Shown here one piece after another: positions 43,201 to 50,699 of a stretch of 64,000 bases of DNA. A program made the position numbers and the translations under genes. The DNA is from Tsukamurella pulmonis (lineage in GTDB: Bacteria > Actinomycetota > Actinomycetes > Mycobacteriales > Mycobacteriaceae). The notes beneath the pieces were generated by a model. The model saw nothing but the letters and a program-made list of their open reading frames with translations, had not been told where the DNA came from and ran no database searches. Every line of letters begins with the position of its first letter. Within the stretch, counting starts at the first letter, position 1. The stretch lies in the NCBI RefSeq assembly GCF_900103175.1, contig NZ_FNLF01000002.1, positions 3,486,136 to 3,550,135 on the forward strand, given 5' to 3'.

Positions 43201-43503
43201 GGGAGCACCGGCCAGCCGGGCGAGCCGCTTGCGCACGCGGATCATCAACTGCTGCGCGGCCTTGCGCGTGAAGGTCAGCCCCAGGACCTGATCCGGGGTG
43301 ACGTAGCGGTTGGCGATCAGCCACACCACGCGGCCGGCCATCGTCTCCGTCTTCCCCGCGCCCGCGCCGGCCACGACGAGGCACGGGCCGAGCGGCGCCT
43401 CGATGACCGCGCGCTGCTCCTCCGTGGGCGCGAAGGCCTGGCCCAGTTCGTGGGCGAGATCGACCGCCGAGATCAGCGGGGCGTGCGGGAATCCCTCAGT
43501 CAT
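40201..43503 (-). CDS. adnB: AdnB helicase-nuclease subunit
   Basis: Lead motor of the heterodimeric AdnAB machine that resects double-strand breaks in mycobacteria and relatives. The 1100 residues start with an SF1 helicase domain (Walker A VVAGAGAGKTETM with Lys51; motif II VLLDEYQDTGHAQ; SIYGWRGASAANL) and end with a RecB-type nuclease domain (GRMDAVFRDPGGGFTVVDWKTGM). ATG 43503 overlaps the upstream adnA stop by eight bases, indicating coupled translation of the two subunits. Order adnA-adnB matches Rv3202c-Rv3201c. Confidence 0.95.
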   Translation of the reverse strand: MTEGFPHAPLISAVDLAHELGQAFAPTEEQRAVIEAPLGPCLVVAGAGAGKTETMAGRVVWLIANRYVTPDQVLGLTFTRKAAQQLMIRVRKRLARLAGAPVVDRIDPAGELRASLRTVEPEISTYHAYAGRLLGDYGMLLPVEPSVRLVSETERWQIAYDVVTGWDEALELDRNPANLTEWVLGLSGALADHLVTPDQLEADDDELERLIGLLPPGPRQRAAPNAALLKAAEVQEQRRRLIPLVRAVAAEMRAREVLDFGSQMGLAAQLALANPDVAGLERARFGAVLLDEYQDTGHAQRMLLASLFGGPSGAAAVTAVGDPIQSIYGWRGASAANLPRFATDFPQADGSPAPRRELLTSWRNPTSALSLANAVSEDLRSRGVPVSELKARPDAPEGDLRIALHSTVIDERDWVADAIAEQWRGRIDAGEEPPTVAVLVRRNADSAGIAAALGERGVPVEVVGLGGLLHTPEVQDVVALLRLAVEPLAGTAAMRLLTGPRWQLGAADLRALWNRARRIAHTTGRAATGAVATSEQLDAALDATLPSESLDAAGLGDAIADPGPDGDYSAAGLAKIRSLDREVRHVRERLGHPLPEVVAEAERVLGVSIETRIRASRQLGGRATGREHLDAFADVVVSYAERPTATLPGLLGFLAAAEKVEGGLTPGDVEVATDRVQVLTVHSAKGLEWDVVAVPHLSEGIFPSNRALPTWLSTPAELQPNLRGDLAEPGETDGVPRLDLEGCNNRKDLEDALDAHRKALKGMNMHEDERLFYVAVTRTQSVLLLSGHYWSEDVKTPKAPSRFLVAARDHAPDAVGEWAGEPLEDAPNPLETEPVRLPWPRDFLGAHRADVDAGAELVLAELGRGTVDPGPEDPDPYGWAAEVTALLAERARQAQAELEVAVPREVSVSQLVELRRSPATFAGRLRRPVPFKPNPYARRGTAFHAWLERRYGASRLLDVDELPGAADGDAGADENLALLQRRFEESEWAGRTPVDIEIPFEIAAAGTVVRGRMDAVFRDPGGGFTVVDWKTGMRPSEPADERAAAVQLTAYRLAWARLRDVPVDDVRAAFFYVRSGETVAPSDLLDHAGLANLITSAGEG

Positions 43504-46500
43504 CGGTCACGGCCCTCCCCTTGTCGACGACCGGGCAGCAGGACGCCACAGCGCAGTACTGGCACGAGGCGTTGAGCGTGGCGGTGAACTCCGGCCCCCG
43601 GGTGCGGCGCGCGGCCTCGCGCACCACGCCGAGCCATTCGTCCACGTCGGCGGGGCTGAGCGCGTCCTGCTCGCGCACCGTGGCACCGGTCTTGTTGTGC
43701 GCCTTGGCGACGTACACCAGCTTGCCGCCGCCCGGGGTCTCGGTGACACCGTCGATCCCGCCGTGCGCCAGCGCCACCTGGTAGGTGCGCAGCTGCGCCT
43801 GGGCCTGCCCCTCCGCCTGGGTGGGCAGGGTGCGGCCCGTCTTCACGTCCACCACGACGGCCCGGCCCAGCGGATCCCGCTCGAGCCGGTCGATCCGTCC
43901 GCGGATCCGCACATCGGGATCGTCGCCACCGGCCGTGGGATCTCCTGGGATCACCGCGTCGACGGCGATCTCGACACCCGCCTCGGTGAGCTCGCCGCGG
44001 CTGCCGGCGAGCCAGGCGCGGAAGGATTCGAGCATCTCCTCGGTGCGCGCCAGCTCCCGTTGGGCGAACCAGTCGGCCTCGAGATCCACGCGGTCCCAGA
44101 CCTTCTCCAGCGAACGGGTCACCTCGTCCTTCGGGATGCGGCCCGCGACCGCCTGCACGAGGGTGTGCACCAGGTTGCCGGTGGCCTGCTTGGCGGAATC
44201 GCCGTCGCTGCCGCCGAACCGCTCGAGCATCCAGCGCAGCGCGCACGCCGAGAGCGACTCCACGTTCGACGGCGAGAGCGCCACGGGACCGTCCTCGGGG
44301 GTCCAGAGCGGATCGTCGGTACTCGCGCCGGCCATGCCGTACCAGCTGTCCGGGTGGGCGCCGGGCACCCGATCGGCGGCGAGGCGCGCCAGCTGCCGTG
44401 CGGCGTGGGCACGGTCCTCGGGATCGCGTGCGGGATCGCACACGGCCGTGCGCAGCACGGCCACCAGAGTGCGCAGGTCCAGCGAGGCCGACGGTGCGCT
44501 CTCCACCGCCGGTGTGTAGGTCTCCGGGTCCTCGTCCCCCGACGGTGCGATCCCCTGCAGGAACCGGGACGGCACCAGATCTCCGTCGCCGTCGGCGGTG
44601 TCCACCGCCGAGATCAGCAGCGTGCGGCGCGCCCGCGAGCAGGCGACCAGCACTAGCCGGCGCTCCTCCGCGAGCAGCGGCAGCGACCGCGAGACCGTGG
44701 GCAGCACCGACGGATCCATCCCGTCGAGGGCGTCCACCAATTCGTCCGTGCCGAGCAGGCCGCCGCGGCGTCGCAGGTTCGGCCAGCGCCCCTCCTGCAC
44801 GCCGGCGACGGCGACCACCTCCCACTCGCGACCGACGGTGCTGTGCGCCGAGAGCAGCGTGACACCGGCGACGGTGGCCTGCCCGCTGCGGCCCCGCGCC
44901 CGGTCCGAGCGCGGGATCTGCAGCTGTTCGAGGTACTCGACGAAGGCGCCGACGGAGGCCGTGGGCAGCGCGTCGGTGAAGTCGGCGGCCGAGTCGAACA
45001 GTCCCATCACCGCGTCGAGATCGCGGTCGGCCTGCTCCCCCAGCGTTCCGCCGCGCAGCGCGAGGGCGCCCCAGCGGGCGGCGAGGCCCGTGGCCGCCCA
45101 GGCCGCCCACAGGACCTCCTCCACCGTGCCGTGCTCCGCCGCGGCGCGAGCCGCCCCGACGGCGGCGAGCACCCGCTCCACCGGCTCGGCCTCGAGTTCG
45201 GTGAGCACCGCCTTGTAGGGCGCGAATTCGGCCGCGCCGGTGAGTACCGCGGTGAGGATCTCCGCGGAACCGCGCTCCTCCGCCGGATCGGCGCGACGCA
45301 CCGCGCGCCGCACCCGCCGCAGGGTGAGCGGATCTCCGCCGCCGACGGGGCCCGAGAGCAGGGTGACCGCCTCCGCCGGATCGAGCCCGTCCGGTGCGAC
45401 GGCGGTGCGCAGCACGAGCAGCAGCGCGTGCACGGCGCGCTGCCGGGCGAGCGGCACGTCGTCCGCGGGGACGGTGACCGGCACGCCCGCGTACGCCAGC
45501 GCGCGCCGCAGTGGCGCGATCGACGCGGAGACAGACCGCACGACGACGGCCATCTCCTCCCAGGGCACGCCGCCCAGGACGTGCTCGCGCCGCAGCATCG
45601 CCGCGATCGCATCGGCCTCCTTGGCCGGGGTGGAGAAGAGCCGGACCGCAGCGGAACCGGGCCGGGGTCGCTCCGGGGCGACCGCCCCGAACCGGTGCGG
45701 CAGCCGCGCGGAGATGCGGTTCACGGCGCCCGCCACCTCCTCGCCGAACCGGAAGCTGCGCTCGAGCAGGACGTCCCGCTCCGGCGTCACATCGAGGTTC
45801 TGCAGGAAGCGGGTGCTGGCACCGCGGAAGGAGTTGACCGCCTGATCCGGATCCCCCGCGATCACCGTGAGCTCGGTGCCCGTGCCGAGCAGCCGGATGA
45901 GCGCCGAGGCCAACGGATCGAGATTCTGCGCGTCGTCGACCAGGAGGAAGCGGATGCGCTCGCGCTGCTGCGCGAGCAGGGCATCGTCCGAGGCCAGGGC
46001 GGTGACGGCGGCGTCGATCAGCTCCGCCGCGTCCACCGCGGGTGCCACCGCCTGCGGCCCGGCCAGGCCGACGGAGCCGCGCAGCAGGGTGGTCTCCTGG
46101 TACTCGCGCAGCGCATCGGCCGCCGCGAGCCACTGACCGCGGTTGTACCGCCGGGCCAGTTCCTCGATCTCGTCCGGCCCGGCACCGCGCTGCGCCGCCT
46201 GCGCGAACAGATCGCGCAGGGCGCCCGCGAAGCCGTGGGTCACCAGGGCCGGCCGCAACCGCTCCGGCCAGTGCGCACCGCCGTCCTCGAGGTTGCCGCG
46301 CAGCAGCTCCCGGACCACCGCGTCCTGCTCGGAGCCCGTGATCAGGCGCGGCGGCGGGCTGCCGGTGCTCGCGGCCTGCAGCCGCAGCACGGCGAACGCC
46401 AGCGAGTGCACGGTGCGCACCAGCGGCTCCCCCGAGGCGTGCACGCCCTCGCGGCCGGCGAGCACCCGGGCGGAGAGCTCGCGCCGCAGCGCGGCCGCCG

Positions 46501-46804
46501 CACGCTTGTTGCCGGTGAGGATCAGCACGGACTCGGGCTCGACGAACGGGTCCGTCAGCTTCGCCACGGCGATGTCGACCAGCGCCGAGGTCTTGCCGGT
46601 GCCGGGACCGCCGCGGATGCGGTACGGTGCCCAGCCGCCCACGTCCAGCGGCAGCTCGCCCGTGGCGGGGGCCGCGAGCGCCGCGATGGGGCCGACCCAC
46701 TCGCGCACCGGCGGGGGCTCCGGCGGTGTGTACTGCAGGCGCAGCCGCGGACGACGGTGCCGCCCCGCACCGTCCGATCCCCGAGCGCCCGTTCCCGCGT
46801 TCAC
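43496..46804 (-). CDS. adnA: AdnA helicase-nuclease subunit with Fe-S nuclease domain
   Basis: Partner of AdnB, about 1102 residues. The motor has Walker A RGGPGTGKTSALVDIA but a weakened motif II, LLVDDAQNLDP, in which Asp replaces the usual catalytic Glu. The C-terminal nuclease domain contains RGRIDRLERDPLGRAVVVDVKTGR and an iron-sulfur cysteine set: one Cys far upstream (SACALRWMLE) and three in ASCQYCAVASCCPV. GTG 46804 is selected because AAGGGGG lies seven bases upstream; a GTG at 46825 is also possible. It is divergent from lipV. Confidence 0.93.
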   Translation of the reverse strand: MNAGTGARGSDGAGRHRRPRLRLQYTPPEPPPVREWVGPIAALAAPATGELPLDVGGWAPYRIRGGPGTGKTSALVDIAVAKLTDPFVEPESVLILTGNKRAAAALRRELSARVLAGREGVHASGEPLVRTVHSLAFAVLRLQAASTGSPPPRLITGSEQDAVVRELLRGNLEDGGAHWPERLRPALVTHGFAGALRDLFAQAAQRGAGPDEIEELARRYNRGQWLAAADALREYQETTLLRGSVGLAGPQAVAPAVDAAELIDAAVTALASDDALLAQQRERIRFLLVDDAQNLDPLASALIRLLGTGTELTVIAGDPDQAVNSFRGASTRFLQNLDVTPERDVLLERSFRFGEEVAGAVNRISARLPHRFGAVAPERPRPGSAAVRLFSTPAKEADAIAAMLRREHVLGGVPWEEMAVVVRSVSASIAPLRRALAYAGVPVTVPADDVPLARQRAVHALLLVLRTAVAPDGLDPAEAVTLLSGPVGGGDPLTLRRVRRAVRRADPAEERGSAEILTAVLTGAAEFAPYKAVLTELEAEPVERVLAAVGAARAAAEHGTVEEVLWAAWAATGLAARWGALALRGGTLGEQADRDLDAVMGLFDSAADFTDALPTASVGAFVEYLEQLQIPRSDRARGRSGQATVAGVTLLSAHSTVGREWEVVAVAGVQEGRWPNLRRRGGLLGTDELVDALDGMDPSVLPTVSRSLPLLAEERRLVLVACSRARRTLLISAVDTADGDGDLVPSRFLQGIAPSGDEDPETYTPAVESAPSASLDLRTLVAVLRTAVCDPARDPEDRAHAARQLARLAADRVPGAHPDSWYGMAGASTDDPLWTPEDGPVALSPSNVESLSACALRWMLERFGGSDGDSAKQATGNLVHTLVQAVAGRIPKDEVTRSLEKVWDRVDLEADWFAQRELARTEEMLESFRAWLAGSRGELTEAGVEIAVDAVIPGDPTAGGDDPDVRIRGRIDRLERDPLGRAVVVDVKTGRTLPTQAEGQAQAQLRTYQVALAHGGIDGVTETPGGGKLVYVAKAHNKTGATVREQDALSPADVDEWLGVVREAARRTRGPEFTATLNASCQYCAVASCCPVVDKGRAVTDD

Positions 46805-46892
46805 CCGCACCCCCTTCACGACCACGTCCCGTCGATCACATCACAGCCCACCGACAGGTTCGCGACGGCACCGCAGGGGGCACAATCGAGGC

Positions 46893-47654
46893 ATGCTCAA
46901 CACCCACGTCTACGGGCCGACGACACCCGGCACCCCCACCGTGCTCGCGATCCACGGCGTGACCGGCCACGGCGCCCGCTGGCGGCGCTTCGCCGACGAC
47001 GAGCTCGCGGGCGTGCGCGTGCTGGCGCCGGACCTGCGCGGCCACGCGCGGTCCACGTGGGCGCCGCCGTGGCACCTGGAGCAGCACGTCGCCGATCTGG
47101 TGAGCGTCGTCGAGCGGCACGGCGGCGGCCCCGTCACGGTGATCGGGCACTCGCTCGGCGGCGCGCTGGCCTGCCGGCTGGCGGCGGCCCGGCCGGATCT
47201 CGTGCGGGCACTGCTGCTGCTCGATCCTGCGCAGGAGCTGGCCCCCGAGCTGTGCGGCACGATCGCCGCACAGACCATCGAGTTCTTCGACTTCACCTCC
47301 CCCGAGGAGGCGAAGTCAGACAAGCGCTCCGGGGCCTGGGCGCAGGTCCCCGAGCCCGTCATCGACGACGAGATCGCCGAGCACCTGGTGCGCCGGGACT
47401 CCGGCCGCTGGGAGTGGGACATCAGTTGCGCCGCCGTCGCGGCGCTCTGGGGCGAGTTGGCGCGCCCGGCGGTCGGCGCACCGTCGTCCATCCCGACGGT
47501 GCTGCTGCGCGCCGAGCGCGCCCACTTCGTCACCGAGGCACAGCTCGCGGCGATGCCGGACGGCGTCGAGGTGATCGCGGTGCCGTCGGACCACATGGTG
47601 GCGCAGGAGATTCCGGAGACGGTCGGCACGCACGCGCGCCGCCTGATCGGATAG
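46893..47654 (+). CDS. lipV: Alpha/beta hydrolase, LipV-like
   Basis: A 253-residue serine hydrolase. Nucleophile Ser87 lies in IGHSLGG, the oxyanion region is IHGVTGHGARW, and the C-terminal His is in VPSDHMVAQ. The position after the divergent adnA gene corresponds to Rv3203 (LipV), an esterase/lipase with an unknown natural substrate. A CACAAT box lies six bases before ATG 46893. The next gene begins four bases after its stop, so they are probably one operon. Confidence 0.88.
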   Translation: MLNTHVYGPTTPGTPTVLAIHGVTGHGARWRRFADDELAGVRVLAPDLRGHARSTWAPPWHLEQHVADLVSVVERHGGGPVTVIGHSLGGALACRLAAARPDLVRALLLLDPAQELAPELCGTIAAQTIEFFDFTSPEEAKSDKRSGAWAQVPEPVIDDEIAEHLVRRDSGRWEWDISCAAVAALWGELARPAVGAPSSIPTVLLRAERAHFVTEAQLAAMPDGVEVIAVPSDHMVAQEIPETVGTHARRLIG

Positions 47655-47658
47655 GCCG

Positions 47659-47949
47659 ATGGCGAGGGTCACCGAGGAGCAGGTCGAGGCCGTCCGGGCA
47701 CTGATCGCGGCGATCCCGCCGGGCCGGGTGCGGACGTACGGCGACATCGCGGACGAGGTGGGGCTGAGCTCGCCGCGCATCGTCGGCTGGGTGATGCGCA
47801 CCGACGCCTCGGATCTGCCCTGGTACCGGGTCGTTCCCGCCACCGGGCGTCCTGCGGCGCACATCGCGCGCGAACAGCTCGAACACCTGCGCGCCGAGGG
47901 CGTGCTCGCCGACGGCGACCGCATCCCGCTGCGCGACTACCGGCTCTGA
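47659..47949 (+). CDS. Alkyltransferase-like (ATL) protein, Cys replaced by Trp
   Basis: A 96-residue homologue of O6-methylguanine-DNA methyltransferase C-terminal domains. The recognition helix PGRVRTYGDIADEVG is intact, but the alkyl-acceptor motif PCHRV reads PWYRV with Trp55 in place of Cys. ATL proteins bind O6-alkylguanine, flip it out and recruit nucleotide excision repair rather than repairing it directly. Same position as Rv3204. It overlaps the convergent chelatase gene by 13 bp. Confidence 0.92.
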   Translation: MARVTEEQVEAVRALIAAIPPGRVRTYGDIADEVGLSSPRIVGWVMRTDASDLPWYRVVPATGRPAAHIAREQLEHLRAEGVLADGDRIPLRDYRL

Positions 47950-48623
47950 GCGAAGCGGGCGACGAGGAGGTCGATCACCTCGGGCGCGGTCCCGAGCGGG
48001 GCCGCCACCGCGTCGGCGCCCGCCTCGGCGAGCCGGGTGTGGAACAGGCCCTCCGCCAGCTGGTACGCGGCGACGAACACCCGTGTGCCGGGGGCGCGCG
48101 CGGCCGCGACGGCCTCGCTCACCGTCGGGGCTCCGGCGGCGAGGAAGCCCACCGGGACCGGCCCGCCCACGGCCTCCGCGAGATACGCCGCCATCGTTCG
48201 CACGTCGGCCCGGGCGTCCGGGTCGGACGATCCGGTCGCGCCCAGCACGATCGCGTCGCCGGGCCGCCGGCCCGCCTCGTCGAGCCGCCGCAGCAGTGCG
48301 CCGACCAGCGCTCGGTCCGGCCCGAGCGACGCGGCGACCGTGACCGCCGGGTGCCCGCTCTCCGCGATGTGCCGGGGCACGTCGGTGCGCACGTGGTAAC
48401 CGGCGGCGAGGAAGGCCGGCACGAGCACCGTCGGGCGGCCGTCCTCGCGCAGCAGCTGCGACGGTGACGGCCCGCGCACGTCGACGAAGGCCACCTCGAC
48501 GGGGCCGGTGCGCCGGGCGACGGCGCCGGTGATCGCGCGGACCGTCGCGATGCCGGGGGCCGAGCGGGTGCCGTGCGCGACGAGGATCCGCCGCGGCGCC
48601 GGAGCACCGCTCAGAGCAGCCAC
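47937..48623 (-). CDS. Sirohydrochlorin chelatase-like (SirB/CbiX) protein
   Basis: A 228-residue class II tetrapyrrole chelatase candidate with two tandem half domains. Metal-binding candidates are His in RRILVAHGTRSAPG and in FLAAGYHVRTDVP. Such proteins insert Fe2+ or Co2+ into sirohydrochlorin for siroheme or cobalamin. GTG 48621-48623 overlaps the stop of the upstream kinase-like gene by 13 bases. The second half is more diverged (VGFLAAGAPTVSEAVAAA). Confidence 0.8.
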   Translation of the reverse strand: MAALSGAPAPRRILVAHGTRSAPGIATVRAITGAVARRTGPVEVAFVDVRGPSPSQLLREDGRPTVLVPAFLAAGYHVRTDVPRHIAESGHPAVTVAASLGPDRALVGALLRRLDEAGRRPGDAIVLGATGSSDPDARADVRTMAAYLAEAVGGPVPVGFLAAGAPTVSEAVAAARAPGTRVFVAAYQLAEGLFHTRLAEAGADAVAAPLGTAPEVIDLLVARFAQSR

Positions 48624-49465
48624 CGGCCGATCTCGACGATGTGCTCGAGGCCGGGCAGCGCCTCGGCCTCGGAGCGCGGGTGCACCGCGTGCACGGCGAG
48701 CCGGAAGATGAGGGCGCGCAGCACCATCTGCGGCCATTCGGGCAGGTCGTTCCAGCGCATGAGCAGGCCGTCGTCGGCGCCGCCCCAGGAGAGCCCGTCG
48801 ACCGCGACCACCGCGGCCGCCCAGGCGGGCGGACGCCAGTACGGGGTGAAGTCGGTGATACCCGGCGCGGCGGCGCCCGCGAACAGCACGGAGCTGGCGA
48901 GATCGCCGTGCACCAGCTGCGGCGCCGCCTCGACGGGGGTGCGCAGCGCGGCGAGCTCGTTGACCAGCTCGACGGCGCGCTGCCGGTGCGGCTCCGTCTC
49001 GTCGAGGGCGCCGAGCTTGCGCGCCATCGCCAGCGGCTTGTCCTCCCAGGCGGCGCGGTCGGCGAAGCCGAAGTAGTCGACGTCGGTGAACGGCGCGACC
49101 ACCGGCGAGGCCAAGAACCGCGGGCGCTCCAGCTTGGCGGTCACCTCGTGCAGGCGGTTGGCCATCGAGATGATCTCGTCGAAGCGCGGCTCGGCCGAGC
49201 CCGCGATGAAGGTGTCCGCCCGCCAGCCAGAGACGACGTAGCGGCCGTCGGTGGCGCGGAACGGGCGGGCCAGCCGCATCCCCTCGACGTACAGGTCCTC
49301 CCGCACGTTCGCCGACCACGCCGCGCGCGCGTGATCGGCGATGAGCGAGAGCACGACCTCGCCGCACCGCCAGCCGCCGTCCCATTCGGCACCGAGGGCG
49401 ATCGGCTCGGTCTCGTCCAAGCCGAAGGTGGACAGGACGTGCGCGGGAGGTTCGACAGGGCTCAC
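48611..49465 (-). CDS. TIGR02569 family protein, kinase-like (Rv3205c-like)
   Basis: A 284-residue actinobacterial protein with a reduced aminoglycoside-phosphotransferase fold. The catalytic-loop equivalent is QLVHGDLASSVLFAG and the metal-site equivalent GITDFTPYWRP, which keep Asp residues but lack a full Brenner motif. The C-terminus VHPRSEAEALPGLEHI is typical of TIGR02569. Substrate and activity are unknown. It lies upstream of the chelatase with overlapping stop and start, and upstream of it is the Ddn-like gene. Confidence 0.82.
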   Translation of the reverse strand: MSPVEPPAHVLSTFGLDETEPIALGAEWDGGWRCGEVVLSLIADHARAAWSANVREDLYVEGMRLARPFRATDGRYVVSGWRADTFIAGSAEPRFDEIISMANRLHEVTAKLERPRFLASPVVAPFTDVDYFGFADRAAWEDKPLAMARKLGALDETEPHRQRAVELVNELAALRTPVEAAPQLVHGDLASSVLFAGAAAPGITDFTPYWRPPAWAAAVVAVDGLSWGGADDGLLMRWNDLPEWPQMVLRALIFRLAVHAVHPRSEAEALPGLEHIVEIGRWLL

Positions 49466-49501
49466 ACTGGAAAATCTACCCGCGCGGGAGCGGGGACGCC
49501 G

Positions 49502-49942
49502 CTAGGCGCGGCCCGGTTCCACCAGGACGATCGGGATCAGGCGGTCCGTCTTCTCCTGGTACTCGGCGTACGCCGGGTACGCGGCGACGGCCCGCTCCCA
49601 CCACTGATCGCGCTCCGCACCGTGGATCTCGCGCACGGGGCCGGTGACGACGGACGTGCCGTCCTGCACCTGGACCTCGTCGTTGCGGAGCATCGCCGTG
49701 AACCACACCGGGTTCTGCGGCGCGCCGGCGAGCGAGGCGACGGCGGCGTACGCGCCGTCGTGCTCCACCCGCATGAGGGGGCGGCGGTGCAGCTTGCCCG
49801 ACTTGGGGCCGCGGTAGGTGAACAGCACCACCTTGCTGCCCGCGACGTCCACCGCGGCGGTGGTACCCGTCTCGTCGATCTTCGCCAGCTGGTCGGAGAC
49901 CCAGCTCGTCTTCTCCTGTGCGTAATCACCTTCGAGGGCCAT
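49502..49942 (-). CDS. Ddn-like deazaflavin (F420)-dependent nitroreductase family protein
   Basis: A 146-residue split-barrel protein of the nitroreductase/deazaflavin family. Core segments are VVLFTYRGPKSGKLHRRPLMRVEHDGAYAAVAS and NPVWFTAMLRNDEVQVQDG; the K-S-G-K-x-R-R-x-P motif contacts F420 in relatives. Members reduce quinones or nitroaromatics. The start is ATG 49942. It is divergent from the duplicated-domain protein, 34 bp apart. Confidence 0.86.
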   Translation of the reverse strand: MALEGDYAQEKTSWVSDQLAKIDETGTTAAVDVAGSKVVLFTYRGPKSGKLHRRPLMRVEHDGAYAAVASLAGAPQNPVWFTAMLRNDEVQVQDGTSVVTGPVREIHGAERDQWWERAVAAYPAYAEYQEKTDRLIPIVLVEPGRA

Positions 49943-49976
49943 GCCCCCAGCCTAGAGCGCCGAGCGGGACAATGGG

Positions 49977-50567
49977 GTGGTGCAGTCCTCCCGCCCCGTG
50001 GTCACCGTCTCCGTCCAGTTCCCCGACCTCTCGACCTCCGAGTTCGACGAGGTGCGGGCCCGGCTCACGACGGGCCGTCCCGGCCGCATCGTGATCGGCC
50101 ATCACGCGCACCGCTGGTACACCGCGTCATCGGACCCGGAGACGGTGCGCGCCCTGGTCTCGGCGCTGCGCGCCGCGACGGAGGGACGCCGGCTCTCCTT
50201 CGACGACGAGGAGGCCCTCGACGACCTGAGCCAGGAGTACGCCGACTGGCTCGAGGAGTCGGAGGAGACCGACGACGCGGATCCCGGCCCGGTGATGAGC
50301 TTCTCGGTCCACCTACCGGCCCTGGAACCGGATGAGTTCACCGCGCTCGCGCTGCTGCTGCGGCAGACGCACTCGCGGCGGATCGTCCTCGGCGAGCAGC
50401 AGGGCCTGAGCCACCACGAACTGTCCGAGCGCTCCCGGATCGCGGCCCGCATGCCGGGTATCCGCGCCGCGCTGCGCGGCGAGCCGGTGGCCACCGTCGA
50501 CGCCCTGCCGCTCGTCGCCCTGCTCGACGATTACGCGGCCTGGCTCTCGGCGCATCATCCGTCGTGA
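49977..50567 (+). CDS. Uncharacterised protein with two tandem copies of a ~90-residue unit
   Basis: A 196-residue acidic soluble protein. Residues about 7-95 and 105-194 align to each other: VVTVSVQFPDLSTSEFDEV with VMSFSVHLPALEPDEFTAL, RPGRIVIGHH with HSRRIVLGEQ, and ...EYADWLEE with ...DYAAWLSA. Neither copy matches a family I recognise. Two adjacent GTG starts (49977, 49980) are possible. It lies alone on the plus strand between the Ddn-like gene and a FadD gene. Confidence 0.72.
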   Translation: MVQSSRPVVTVSVQFPDLSTSEFDEVRARLTTGRPGRIVIGHHAHRWYTASSDPETVRALVSALRAATEGRRLSFDDEEALDDLSQEYADWLEESEETDDADPGPVMSFSVHLPALEPDEFTALALLLRQTHSRRIVLGEQQGLSHHELSERSRIAARMPGIRAALRGEPVATVDALPLVALLDDYAAWLSAHHPS

Positions 50568-50699
50568 CCGCCGGCCGTGGTCCGCGGTGCGCGGCGCCGC
50601 CGACACGCCGGATCACGATCGCATAATCGCACCAAAACGGGCGAGCCGATGTCGACGCCCGGCTACCGTGGGACCACCTCGAAGTTAAAGGCGGTTCTC

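Noticed and set aside
40672-43575. 967-codon plus-strand ORF opposite adnB
   Set aside because: Antisense shadow; the minus-strand frame has complete helicase and nuclease motifs.
43500-46700. 1066-codon minus-strand ORF overlapping adnA in another frame
   Set aside because: Arg/Gly/Ala-rich with no motifs; the neighbouring frame carries the AdnA helicase and Fe-S nuclease signatures.
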